This document shows positions 25,424-33,739 of a stretch of DNA of 64,000 nucleotides, piece after piece. The stretch is from NCBI GenBank assembly GCA_011192015.1, contig DUET01000088.1:1-64000 (forward strand), read 5' to 3'. The stretch's first letter is position 1, and the number at the start of each line of letters is the position of its first letter. A program made the position numbers and the translations under genes. This DNA comes from Anaerolineae bacterium (lineage in GTDB: Bacteria; Chloroflexota; Anaerolineae; Anaerolineales; E44-bin32). A model generated the notes under the pieces. It saw nothing but the letters and a program-made list of their open reading frames with translations, had not been told where the DNA came from and made no database searches.

Positions 25424-25469
25424 ATATGTTTATGTATGTATATACTTTTATGTGTATATGTGATATAAT
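25424..25469 (+). promoter_or_regulatory. AT-rich promoter/operator region of the second ArsR and sulfur genes
   Basis: A stretch made almost only of A, T and G with repeated TATGT/TATATG units ends in TGATATAAT (25461-25469), a perfect extended -10. It stands out against the GC-richer neighbourhood and lies 20 bp before the ATG, directly ahead of AGGAAAGGAAGG. Repeated AT-rich half-sites are what ArsR-family repressors usually bind, so autoregulation is likely. Confidence 0.65.
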
Positions 25470-25488
25470 ACAGGAAAGGAAGGACAGA

Positions 25489-25863
25489 ATGGCCGACACA
25501 TTCGAGCAAGAGATATACCGACTTCACTCCAGACTGTGCGCGGGGCTCGCTGATCCCAAGCGCATTCTCATGCTGTATCAGTTGGCCCAGAAACCGCAGT
25601 GCGTGAACGAAATCTCGGAATCGCTTGGGATCTCCCAACCCAGTGCATCCCGCCATCTTCGCCATCTGCGCGAGCGCGGATTGGTGGTCGCAGAGAGGGA
25701 TGCGCAATCCGTCATCTACAGCCTTCCAGATCATCGCATCATCGAGGCTCTGGACCTTCTGCGTGAGATCCTGGAAGACATCCTTGCCAACCAAGCCTCG
25801 CTTTCCCGCACTGTCAGTGCAACCCAGCCATCCACATCGGATATTCAGGAGCAAGTATCGTGA
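25489..25863 (+). CDS. ArsR-family winged-helix regulator, copy 2, first gene of the sulfur operon
   Basis: A 124-residue ArsR/SmtB protein (DPKRILMLYQLAQ...ISQPSASRHLRHLRERGLV; IIEALDLLREILEDIL). Cysteines are at 17 and 38. Cys17 lies in the RLC motif shared with copy 1; Cys38 is at the N-terminal side of the recognition region. The ATG at 25489 is preferred over an in-frame ATG 28 codons upstream because it follows a strong purine-rich ribosome site and the promoter -10 lies between the two. The stop overlaps the GTG start of the flavoprotein gene by 4 bp, so regulator and enzyme are translationally coupled. Confidence 0.9.
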   Translation: MADTFEQEIYRLHSRLCAGLADPKRILMLYQLAQKPQCVNEISESLGISQPSASRHLRHLRERGLVVAERDAQSVIYSLPDHRIIEALDLLREILEDILANQASLSRTVSATQPSTSDIQEQVS

Positions 25864-27092
25864 AAACATTCCTAATCCTCGGCGCCGGAACCGCAGGCAC
25901 CATGGTGGCCAACAAGATGAGCCAACATCTGGACCCCATGGAATGGAAGATCGTCGTCGTCGACAAGGACGAGACCCACATCTACCAGCCCGGTCTGCTC
26001 TTCATCCCCTTCGACATCTACACACGTGAAGATGTCATCAAGCCCCGGCGCGACTACCTGCCCCGCAGTGTTGAATTCATTCGCTCGGACATCGAGTTGA
26101 TCGAACCGGGGGAGAATCGCGTGCGGTTGACGCATGAAAAACGCGTCATCAACTACGACTACCTTGTAATTGCCACCGGAAGCAGGATCGCCCCGGCGGA
26201 AACAGACGGACTGCTGGACAACGGTTGGCACGAGAACGTCTTCGACTTCTACACACTCGAGGGTGCCGTCGCCCTGTCGCGCTTCCTCAAGTTCTGGAAG
26301 GGCGGACGCATGGTGTTGAACATCGCCGAGATGCCGATCAAGTGCCCCGTCGCACCGCTGGAATTTCTCTTCCTCGCCGACTGGTTCTTCCATGAGCGCG
26401 GCATGCGCGATCAGGTGGAGATCACATTAGCTACGCCTCTACCCGGCGCATTCACGCGCCCGCGTGCAGCCGCAATCCTGGGAGACATGCTCGAGCGCAA
26501 GGGAATTGCAGTTGAGGCGGAATTCAACATCATGGAAGTCGATCACGAGAAGAACGTGATCCGATCCTACGATGAACGCGAAATACCCTTCGACCTGCTG
26601 GTCACAATCCCCACCAACATGGGCGCCGAAGTGATCGAGCGCTCAGGCATGGGGAATGAACTCGCCTTCGTTCCCACGGATAACCACACCCTGCAATCCA
26701 AGCAGTGGGAGAACGTGTGGGTCATCGGTGACGCTGCCGACGTACCAACCTCCAAGGCTGGTTCCGTGGCTCATTTCATGCTCGATGTTGTCATCGAGAA
26801 CATCCTGCGCCACATGGAAGGCTTGAAACCCCTGCCCAAGTTTGACGGCCACGCTAATTGTTTCATCGAATCCGGCTTCGATAAGGGCATCCTGATCGAC
26901 TTCAATTACGACGTCGAACCCCTTCCAGGCAAGTACCCACTGCCGGGTTTGGGACCCTTCTCTCTGCTGCAGGAATCCTCGGTCAACCACTGGGGAAAGA
27001 TGCTCTTCCGCTGGATCTACTGGAACGCCTTGCTCAAAGGAGAGGAATTGCCGTTCGAATCCCAGATGAGCATGGCCGGTAAGTGGAGTTGA
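25860..27092 (+). CDS. Sulfide:quinone oxidoreductase-like FAD protein, GTG start
   Basis: A 410-residue flavoprotein of the SQR/FCSD/NDH-2 superfamily. The FAD-binding GAGTAG (8-13) is at the N terminus, YLVIATGSR near 101-109 and VIGDAADVPTSKAG near 288-301 contact FAD. Two cysteines, C162 in MPIKCPVAP and C334 in HANCF, fit the redox pair of SQR. Their spacing of 172 equals that of Cys178 and Cys350 reported for Acidianus ambivalens SQR (recalled, not checked). The C terminus (LFRWIYWNALLKG) is amphipathic, as in membrane-attached SQR. It would oxidise sulfide to polysulfide and reduce quinone. A related non-sulfide oxidoreductase cannot be excluded, but the DsrE and TusE neighbours favour sulfur. 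Confidence 0.82.
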   Translation: MKTFLILGAGTAGTMVANKMSQHLDPMEWKIVVVDKDETHIYQPGLLFIPFDIYTREDVIKPRRDYLPRSVEFIRSDIELIEPGENRVRLTHEKRVINYDYLVIATGSRIAPAETDGLLDNGWHENVFDFYTLEGAVALSRFLKFWKGGRMVLNIAEMPIKCPVAPLEFLFLADWFFHERGMRDQVEITLATPLPGAFTRPRAAAILGDMLERKGIAVEAEFNIMEVDHEKNVIRSYDEREIPFDLLVTIPTNMGAEVIERSGMGNELAFVPTDNHTLQSKQWENVWVIGDAADVPTSKAGSVAHFMLDVVIENILRHMEGLKPLPKFDGHANCFIESGFDKGILIDFNYDVEPLPGKYPLPGLGPFSLLQESSVNHWGKMLFRWIYWNALLKGEELPFESQMSMAGKWS

Positions 27093-27102
27093 GAGACCTG
27101 CG

Positions 27103-27792
27103 ATGGACAAGAACCTAGAGCTTCTACATCAGAAGATCGATCACCTCACCGAACAACTCGAAACCCAGCACCGGCGGCAGCAGGTTTGGGATGATCTCTT
27201 CACCGACCTGGCCCCCGTCGGCAACCACCTGGTCAAACTCACCATCGACGAGCTGGCGGAGATCGGATCTGATTTCGAACTGCAGGACCTGCTCTTCCTC
27301 ATCAAGCGGCTGCTGCGGAATACACGCTCGCTGCTGCTCCTGCTCGATCGGCTGGAGGCCCTGATGGGCGTCTCCGATGAGGTGCAGCTTCTCGGCAAAC
27401 AGGCCTTTTCTGCAGCCGTCGAGAGCCTGGATCGGCTGGAACGAGAGGGCTACTTCGCCTTCGCACGTGAATCCTGGAACATCTTGGAGAAGATCGTGAA
27501 CGAATTCTCTGTGGAGGACATGCAGACCCTGGGCGAAAGCATCGGTCCGCTGCTATCCACCGTCCGCAAATTGACCCGGCCGGAGATTCTGATGCTCGCC
27601 GATCGCTCCCTTGACGCCCTGCAGGCGCCGGATGGGGATGGCAAATCAGTCTCCTTACTGGCTCTGCTGCGTCAGCTCACCGACCCGGATGTCCGCAAAG
27701 GACTATCCCGCTTGCTGAACGTGGTCAAAGTATTCTCAGAAGAATCGAATCCTACCGAACACCAATTGGTAACCATGGAGGAAACACAATGA
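27103..27792 (+). CDS. DUF1641 family protein
   Basis: A 229-residue, soluble, mostly helical protein: an N-terminal coiled-coil-like segment (LLHQKIDHLTEQLETQHRRQQ), then leucine-rich helices (LLFLIKRLLRNTRSLLLLLDRLEAL) and the C-terminal DVRKGLSRLLNVVKVF typical of DUF1641. The biochemical role of the family is unknown; members commonly accompany flavoprotein oxidoreductases and formate-dehydrogenase-type genes. Here it sits between the SQR-like gene (10 bp) and the TusE-like gene (4-bp overlap), so it is probably an accessory or assembly partner of this module. Confidence 0.8.
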   Translation: MDKNLELLHQKIDHLTEQLETQHRRQQVWDDLFTDLAPVGNHLVKLTIDELAEIGSDFELQDLLFLIKRLLRNTRSLLLLLDRLEALMGVSDEVQLLGKQAFSAAVESLDRLEREGYFAFARESWNILEKIVNEFSVEDMQTLGESIGPLLSTVRKLTRPEILMLADRSLDALQAPDGDGKSVSLLALLRQLTDPDVRKGLSRLLNVVKVFSEESNPTEHQLVTMEETQ

Positions 27793-28112
27793 GTACGCAA
27801 ACCGCAACCACCATCTTAGAAAGTTTAGCCCTGGACGAAGAGGGTTTCTTGCTCGATCCGCAAACCTGGACACGCGAAATCGCCCAGGCTCTCGCTCAGG
27901 CAGAGGGCATAAGCGAATTGACAGAAGCCCATTGGAAGATCATCGAATTCTCCCGTGAGAGCGCCACAGAAAGTGGGGCCTCACCGACCTTACGTCAGAT
28001 CACGAAGGGAACCGGCATTTCGACCAAGGAGCTCTTCGCACTCTTTCCAAAGGGACCTGCGAAGAAAGTCGCCAAGATCGCCGGTGTCGGCAAACCCGAA
28101 GGTTGTATCTAA
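27789..28112 (+). CDS. TusE/DsrC-family sulfur carrier with a single terminal cysteine
   Basis: A 107-residue DsrC/TusE fold protein (DEEGFLLDPQTWTREIAQALAQAEGI at the start; the arm ends GVGKPEGCI). The penultimate Cys106 is the CysA position that carries persulfide in all active members. The CysB position, eleven residues earlier, is Ala within KKVAKIAG, so the trisulfide chemistry of true DsrC with DsrAB is not available. This is the TusE-like cysteine pattern. No dsrAB is visible in the window. It overlaps the DUF1641 gene by 4 bp and precedes a DsrE3-like gene, a natural donor/acceptor pair. Confidence 0.88.
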   Translation: MSTQTATTILESLALDEEGFLLDPQTWTREIAQALAQAEGISELTEAHWKIIEFSRESATESGASPTLRQITKGTGISTKELFALFPKGPAKKVAKIAGVGKPEGCI

Positions 28113-28152
28113 GCGTAGGTATCCAATCACACCTTGAAAAGGAGTTCTATTC

Positions 28153-28656
28153 ATGGCCGAAGAAACACGCAAGATGGCGTTCATCTGCTCCAAGGGGAAC
28201 TTGGATATGGCCTATCCAGCGTTGATCATGAGCTGGGCAGCCCTGGGAAACGGTGTGGACGTGACCATCTTCTTCACCTTCTGGGGTCTCGATCTGATCA
28301 CCAAGAAGCGTGTCGACAAGCTTGAGCTTTCTCCCATCGGAAACACCAGTATGAAGATGAGCATGATGGGACTTCCCACGGGCAACCTGGGGATTCCCAA
28401 CTGGATGGCCATCATTCCTGGTATGACCGCCTTCACTTCCTGGTTCATGAAGCGCAAGATCGCCGAAGTTGAGGCGCCTCCCGTTCGTGAATTCATGGAG
28501 ATGCTTTCCGATGCCGGTGCCAAGCTCTATGGGTGCAAGATGACCGCAGACATGATGAACTTGAGCCCCGATGATCTGATCGAAGAAGCTCAAGAGATCG
28601 TCACCGCCAGCGAATTCATCGACATGACCGAAGGCGCGCAGGTCGTTTTCATCTGA
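28153..28656 (+). CDS. DsrE3-like sulfurtransferase
   Basis: A 167-residue DsrE/DsrF-fold protein. Two conserved-looking cysteines are C12 in AFICSKG and C128 in LYGCKMTADMM; the latter matches the active cysteine motif of DsrE3A proteins that pass thiosulfonate or persulfide sulfur. The central PNWMAIIPGMTAFTSWFMKRK is hydrophobic and may be a membrane-touching or oligomer surface. AAGGAG precedes the ATG. It closes the operon arsR-SQR-DUF1641-TusE-DsrE3 and is followed by a terminator. Its partner is most likely the TusE-like protein 40 bp upstream. Confidence 0.88.
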   Translation: MAEETRKMAFICSKGNLDMAYPALIMSWAALGNGVDVTIFFTFWGLDLITKKRVDKLELSPIGNTSMKMSMMGLPTGNLGIPNWMAIIPGMTAFTSWFMKRKIAEVEAPPVREFMEMLSDAGAKLYGCKMTADMMNLSPDDLIEEAQEIVTASEFIDMTEGAQVVFI

Positions 28657-28687
28657 TCGTTCTCGCGCCTCCATCCTTGCTTTGCCC

Positions 28688-28718
28688 GGGGGCTGCCTGT
28701 ACAAAGGCGGCCCCCTTT
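28688..28718 (+). terminator. Rho-independent terminator of the sulfur operon
   Basis: Stem GGGGGCTGCC / GGCGGCCCCC (10 bp with one wobble pair), loop TGTACAAA, followed by TTTCCTTGCTT. It begins 31 bp after the DsrE3 stop. Confidence 0.8.
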
Positions 28719-29036
28719 CCTTGCTTCGATTGAATCCGGCTTCCCTCTTGCAGCCGATTGTGCGCATGATGGTCCGCTGTCCCGTGGCATCCATGTTGGC
28801 ATGGGCCGGCTCCTCCATGCCCAAGTTCCGCTCCCTGAGCTCCCCGCCTTCGACAAGCATGTCCATCATCAAACGATATTTCGGTTCCGGGGCGTCGAGA
28901 AACGATTCGGGGATGGCGGAACCTCGATTAGCAGGACGTGGACGAAGACGAACGCACACTGCGGAAGCGAATGGGTCTGAGTGAAATTACATGAGGCAAC
29001 GGAGCTTGGGGGAAGTACTCGGGATGCAATGGGTTG
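28719..29036. other. Intergenic stretch with possible gene remnant on the minus strand
   Basis: No complete gene is supported in these 318 bp between two convergent genes. The minus strand, read from about 28920 to 28735, gives a protein-like run (PESFLDAPEPKYRLMM, then ERNLGMEEPAHANMDATG) with no ribosome site or sensible end, since it runs into the terminator and antisense of the DsrE gene. It could be a decayed gene fragment; otherwise nothing is visible. Confidence 0.3.
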
Positions 29037-29519
29037 CTAATCACCTTGCTGGGAGAGAGTTTGGAACGTGGACTTGAATCGCAGATAGGCCCCCTCCTTG
29101 CGTTCGTGCATCAGCTTCCGGATCACGTCCAAAGCCAGATCGCTTTTGGATGAATCGAAATCGACGAACGCCTGCTTGTCGGTTGTTGATCCCCCACCGA
29201 GATCGACCAAACCACGCTGGATCCATGGCTGATAATCCTCCGCCTGCGCCAGGACTTTGGCCTCCACCTCTTGAGGCAGGATCTTGGAAACCTCATGCAT
29301 GGGAACCATACGCCCAAGTGACAACCACTCCTGCACAATGCTTCTTCCCCTGGCATCAGAAAGGAAATGCAGGGTGTGCAAGCCGAGTTCTGCGCCAAAG
29401 TAATTCATCGTTAGGAGATGCCAGCGTTGATGGCGATGCAGAACCACAAAACCGCCGCCCAAGAGAACGATTTCAGAAGCCGAGAGTCGTTTCAAGGCTT
29501 GATCCAAGCGATAGGACAT
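29037..29519 (-). CDS. Hypothetical protein
   Basis: A 160-residue protein that I do not recognise. It begins MSYRLDQALKRLSASEIVLLGGGFVVLHRHQRWHLL, has no signal peptide or membrane helix, and is rich in charged residues toward the end (RKLMHERKEGAYLRFKS). The start at 29519 is chosen because GGGGGAG lies just upstream; the frame is open 23 codons further. It follows the universal stress protein gene by 97 bp on the same strand, so it may be the last gene of the transporter-USP unit. Confidence 0.6.
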   Translation of the reverse strand: MSYRLDQALKRLSASEIVLLGGGFVVLHRHQRWHLLTMNYFGAELGLHTLHFLSDARGRSIVQEWLSLGRMVPMHEVSKILPQEVEAKVLAQAEDYQPWIQRGLVDLGGGSTTDKQAFVDFDSSKSDLALDVIRKLMHERKEGAYLRFKSTFQTLSQQGD

Positions 29520-29615
29520 GTTCTCCCCCACACTGCTAGAAAAAAGCTTCACCAGGGAGGTTCCGGGAAACGAGGGCCGTACAATCATATACGCGCCTAT
29601 GGCGTTCTGCGGAGT

Positions 29616-30038
29616 TCACAGGATCTGCACCCGGATTCCGGCATTGGCCTGAATGCGTTCAGCAAGCCGTTCCAATTCCACCAGTTCGAACAGTGACTCC
29701 TCCCCCACTGGTGATCCCAGAACAATCAGAGAAACCGCCTCTTCCTGTGCCGCCTTCTCCAATTCCTCGATCACTTCCCCCTCGCGAATCAACGTTCGTG
29801 CCTCCACACCCTGTTTCGCAGCGCGCTCCTTGGCCATCAGCAATAGGAACTCTCCCATATCTGCGATGTTGTTCGTCACATCCACGACAATCGGTGCTGC
29901 TGTTCTATCCAGAAAATGGAGATCCATGACGAACAGAAAGAGCAGCTCATCCCCAGACTCTTTAGCCAGGGTGATGACCTTGTCCTGGGTACGATAGCTG
30001 GCTTCACCGCCACGCGTTGCGCACAGGATCTTACCCAT
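29616..30038 (-). CDS. Universal stress protein (UspA-like)
   Basis: A 140-residue single Usp domain. It begins MGKILCATRGGEAS in place of the usual MxxILVPxDGS, and ends LIVLGSPVGEESLFELVELERLAERI; the Gly-rich ATP loop G-2x-G-9x-G(S/T) is not intact, so it may belong to the non-nucleotide-binding branch. The ATG at 30038 has GGGAGG upstream. It lies 68 bp downstream of the anion transporter gene on the same strand; Usp domains are often encoded with transporters and may gate or sense their state. Confidence 0.8.
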   Translation of the reverse strand: MGKILCATRGGEASYRTQDKVITLAKESGDELLFLFVMDLHFLDRTAAPIVVDVTNNIADMGEFLLLMAKERAAKQGVEARTLIREGEVIEELEKAAQEEAVSLIVLGSPVGEESLFELVELERLAERIQANAGIRVQIL

Positions 30039-30105
30039 GGTTCCCTCCCGCATGATCAGATTTGTGTAACTATGATTGCATGCATCCTCAAGAACAAACC
30101 CCCAG

Positions 30106-31868
30106 CTAGAAACCGATCCAAAAGTAGCGGATGATGATCCACAGAGTCAGCACCAGGATCGTAAGGATCGTCACGGGTACGCCCACACGAGAGAAATCCT
30201 TGAAGCTGATCCGGTATCCAGCCCTATCCAGGATCCCCGCAGCTACGATGCTGGGTGCTGAACCGATGTAGGTGGCATTACCGCCCAATCCGGCTCCCAG
30301 GGCCAGCGCCCAATAAAGCACATTGCTGCTTCCTCCCGGCAGTGATTGCGAGAGAAACACAGCCACCGGCACGAAGGCAGCTGCGAAGGGAATGTTGGCC
30401 ACGATGGCTGAAGCCCCGCAGAAACCCAGATGATGGCAACAGTCGCCAGGAGTAGATTCCCAGCCGCGATCTCGCTCACACCCTCCGGAATCAACTGGAT
30501 CAGCCCTACTTCTTGGATGGCACCCACCATCATGAACAGGCTCATGAAGAACACCAGGGTGGTCCAATCCACCTCGCGCAGCATCTCTCCCATTGTTGGT
30601 CGACTCCAGAGCAGCAGAGCTGTAGAACCCAGGATGGCGACGACCGCCGGGGGCATGTGGAACAGGTCCTCCAGGAAGAAAAGGATCAGGGTAATGCCAA
30701 AGATGATCAACGACTTGCGCAGTAAATCTGGATCGGAAAAGCGCGCGCCCTCCTCCAACCGATCCAGCAGGGTTTTGGAGGAATGCTCGTGTGCGCGTAT
30801 GAATTCCGAACGATAGAGCCAGGGGATCATCAGCACGAGCACCAGCATGCCCAGCAGCGCGATGGGAAGCATGTTGACCAAGAACTGATTGAAACTGAGG
30901 CCCACATAGGAGCCGATGATGGTGTTGGGAGGCGTGCCGATCAAGGTGGCTGCGCCCCCGATGTTGGAGGCCAACACTTCGGGCACAACGATGGCGGCCG
31001 GGTGGATGTCAAGCGCCACAGCGATCTGAATGCTTACCGGCGTCATCAGCAACATGACCGTCGTATCGTTGAGCACGGACGAAACCAGCGCAGTGATGCC
31101 CACCAGAACGATCACCACGATGATCGGTTTGCCCCGACTGAGTCGAAAAGTGCGATAGGCCAACCATTGGAAGACGCCCGTCTGCGCCATGACGGCCATG
31201 AAGATCATCATCGTCAGCAGGAGAAAGATGACATCGAAATCAATGTACGCGATGGCCTGCCTGAAGCCGATGATCCAGTAATCCGCATTGAAGCTGCCGA
31301 TGAAGTAGGATACGCCGAAAATGGCGGCAACGCCCAAGAAGGTAGCGATCGTTTCATGGAGCAGGCTCAGGGAGATGATCCCAAACACCACCACAAAGAT
31401 GCCCGTGGCCAGGAAGAAAGCCGGATTGAAGATGCGGGAAAGGACCACGTTCGAGATGCTGATGACATGCGCGCCATTGATCTCGACGACACGATCGTAG
31501 ATGAAACCCTGGCGGGAGGTGAGGAAGCCTTGCTTGCTGATCTCCAAGGCCACCGCATCTTGTTCGACACCGAGCGGATCCAGTTCGAACTCGGCGACAA
31601 AGGAACCTTGATCATCCGTGAGAACATAAGCAGCGTTCTCCCCATGGTCGATGAGATCCTGCTGCACTCCTGCAATGAAGATGCGGATCTCGGCGTGATC
31701 CACAGGCACGTCCTGCGTATCCACGATGCGACCGGTCACGGTGATGGTTTCTACATCCGGTATTTTGGGGTCTGATTGGGCAAATCCAACCTTGAAGAAG
31801 AAAAAGATTGGTAGCGCGACCAGGGTGAGGAACAATGATCGGTAACTTGAGATGCGAATGCGCCTCAT
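30106..31868 (-). pseudogene. ArsB/P-protein-like ion transporter, interrupted by a frameshift
   Basis: Reading the gene with one extra base gives a 587-residue protein: a signal peptide (MRRIRISSYRSLFLTLVALPIFFFFKVGFAQ), an extracytoplasmic beta-sandwich-like domain (ITVTGRIVDTQDVPVDHAEIRIF) and about twelve helices of the ion-transporter superfamily, with SSVLNDTTVMLLMTPV, ASNIGGAATLIGTPPN and, after the break, ASAIVANIPFAAAFVP and GGNATYIGSAPS, as in ArsB/NhaD and P-protein (OCA2) relatives. The reading frame changes at a run of four G (minus strand, 30417-30414); five would restore SAGASAI. It may be a sequencing or assembly indel, or a real recent mutation, because both halves are otherwise well preserved. 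Confidence 0.8.
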
Positions 31869-31877
31869 GATTTTGAG

Positions 31878-31883
31878 ATTATA
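31878..31883 (-). promoter_or_regulatory. Perfect -10 box 9 nt before the transporter ATG
   Basis: TATAAT on the minus strand, followed by nine bases and the ATG at 31868. No Shine-Dalgarno motif and no good -35 are seen. It suggests a leaderless or nearly leaderless transcript. Confidence 0.4.
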
Positions 31884-32009
31884 GTCCAGGTGGGTGTAAT
31901 CCTCTTCATGAGTCTTAATGGGGAATAAGGAGCCTGCCTCATTTCCCACAGAATGATGGTTCAGGAGATCGGCAGCCAATCCGCAGGCATTGACCGCCGG
32001 TGATGGGGG

Positions 32010-32864
32010 TCAAAGCAAGTCCAGGGCAGCCAGGGGCTGCACACTCGGTGGGTGGTCCGGAACCGGATAAGCTTCCTGATCAGGAAGCAGCCAGCGTCCC
32101 TCAACATTCATGGCCTTCCTAGCCAACCACAGATTCGCCATGCAGATGCCGCCATCGTAAAAGCGATAATCCTGCCCCGCCCCTCGGCCGTATTTCGAGT
32201 TTCTGCGCTTCACGAAGACATGCAGTCTAGGATCATGCCAGAGGAAAAGCCAGGGCTGCGTGTTGATTGCCGAGGGCGCGAAGCGTGCTGCTGTGATGAG
32301 CGGCTTCAAATCTTCGGGGGCATCGCTTGGGCGATCAAAGGTTCCAACGAAGAAGACCTGATCCTCCGGAAGTCGAGCATCCCCCTTGGGCACCGAGCGA
32401 ATGAAGGCATTCAGGGTACGTCCTCCAAGCGAGGAGGCCGGATAACCGAAGACGAGCAGCGCTGCGCATCGAGAGTCTTCGGGCAGGTCCAAACGGCCTC
32501 GATTTGCAGCCTCGCGTCCCAAGGTGCCGATGTAACAAGTGCCGATGCCCAGCCGGGTCAAACCGATCGCGATTTGTTCGACGCGATATCCCAAATCCAC
32601 CAGAGGAAAGCGCTCCCCCACGGTGAACGGCGCCAGCGCATGCGGCGGGGAAACGATGTAACCATAGGCGCCCATGCTGCGGATGAACTCCCTGTCAATC
32701 AGCATGCCGGGCCGATGAAACACCCTGAAATCATTCTCCGGCGCGAGCGGCTCTACGCCGTCGATGATCTGCTGCACGCTCCCCATCGAAGCCGCATCCA
32801 GCGGCTGAGGATCGTAGCGGCGGATCGAACTGCGATCCAGGATCGCACGATACAAATCATCCAT
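32010..32864 (-). CDS. Nitroreductase-family protein
   Basis: A 284-residue protein of the FMN-dependent nitroreductase superfamily, TM-nitroreductase-like branch. RAILDRSSIRRYDPQPL at the start is the family's S-x-R-x-F/Y motif that binds the FMN phosphate, ARFAPSAINTQPWLF near residue 195 is the second FMN-site motif and MANLWLARKAMNVEGRW lies near the C terminus. FMN-binding residues are thus split over two halves, as in the single-chain (fused dimer) form. The physiological substrate is unknown. The ATG at 32864 is at the family start, with GAGG about 11 nt upstream; the frame is open 30 codons further. Its neighbours give no clue. Confidence 0.82.
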   Translation of the reverse strand: MDDLYRAILDRSSIRRYDPQPLDAASMGSVQQIIDGVEPLAPENDFRVFHRPGMLIDREFIRSMGAYGYIVSPPHALAPFTVGERFPLVDLGYRVEQIAIGLTRLGIGTCYIGTLGREAANRGRLDLPEDSRCAALLVFGYPASSLGGRTLNAFIRSVPKGDARLPEDQVFFVGTFDRPSDAPEDLKPLITAARFAPSAINTQPWLFLWHDPRLHVFVKRRNSKYGRGAGQDYRFYDGGICMANLWLARKAMNVEGRWLLPDQEAYPVPDHPPSVQPLAALDLL

Positions 32865-32962
32865 GGCACTATCATCCTCGTAAGTGGTTATCGCTCCTCC
32901 TCGAAAGGTTGCTGAAGTGGATGATCGAGGGCTATATTTTAGAAGCACATCCACTCAAGTCA

Positions 32963-33562
32963 TCAATCATAAAATTGCCAGGCGTAACCGAAGTCCATGC
33001 CGGTTTCATTTTCGCCGGCTGCAAGTTCGATGGTCCAGAAACGACCCGCCTCACCTCGAATGGGGTACGTCGGTCCACCGGGGATGAGAATGGCATCATT
33101 GCCATCGCTGAGGGGATCGTAGGAAACACAGTACGTACCCTCCAGCAGGCCGGTAAACGAGTACTCCCCATCGGCGCTGGTCACGGCGGTTGCGACGCCC
33201 GTGGATGGGCATGAACCTGCACCGAGATGCAGCGTCACGCCTGACCATCCCACCTCGAAATCATCATAGATCTGGTTGGGACCGAACTGCCAGGACTCGA
33301 ACCCCCATTGCACACATCCCGCTCCCAGCACGACGGGTTCACCCGCCTGCCCGCCTGAAAAGTCACACAACTCATGCCACAGAACGCCGCTGATCGAAGC
33401 CGTTCCTGGATCGGGAAGAGCTGTATCCGTGGGCGTGATAGCAGCCTCGGGAGTCTCCGTTTCCTGCTCGGGCGTGGATGGTTCGCTCAAGCCGCATGCC
33501 AGGCCTACCAGCGCCAACGCTGCTGCCGAAAATGCCATGGCCCTGTTCTGTTCCCTACGCAT
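32963..33562 (-). CDS. Secreted lipoprotein with SdrD-B-like domain
   Basis: A 199-residue lipoprotein: MRREQNRAMAFSAAALALVGLAC with lipobox GLAC (Cys23), then an acidic Thr/Pro linker and one beta-sandwich domain that starts ASISGVLWHELCDFSGG and ends AAGENETGMDFGYAW. The pattern SADGEYSFTGLLEGTYCVSY is that of SdrD-B/Cna-B-like prealbumin-fold domains. Four cysteines in the domain may form disulfides. GGAGGAGACC precedes the ATG. It is 98 bp upstream of the nitroreductase start on the same strand. A surface role is likely but nothing more can be said. Confidence 0.78.
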   Translation of the reverse strand: MRREQNRAMAFSAAALALVGLACGLSEPSTPEQETETPEAAITPTDTALPDPGTASISGVLWHELCDFSGGQAGEPVVLGAGCVQWGFESWQFGPNQIYDDFEVGWSGVTLHLGAGSCPSTGVATAVTSADGEYSFTGLLEGTYCVSYDPLSDGNDAILIPGGPTYPIRGEAGRFWTIELAAGENETGMDFGYAWQFYD

Positions 33563-33739
33563 GGTCTCCTCCTAAACATTTCCCGAAGATACTCTCTCTC
33601 TCAACTTCAAGGATCAGGAATGGTCGATAAGCCTAACGATCTATGCGATAGTGCTTCCCTGCATCACGATCTACCTATGATTGTTCTCGATTCTAACGAA
33701 GCATGACCAGGATCATCGAAAGATGGATCCCACCTACCA

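Noticed and set aside
30405-30425. Programmed frameshifting in the transporter gene
   Set aside because: No slippery heptamer or downstream structure is seen; a simple G-run length change explains it.
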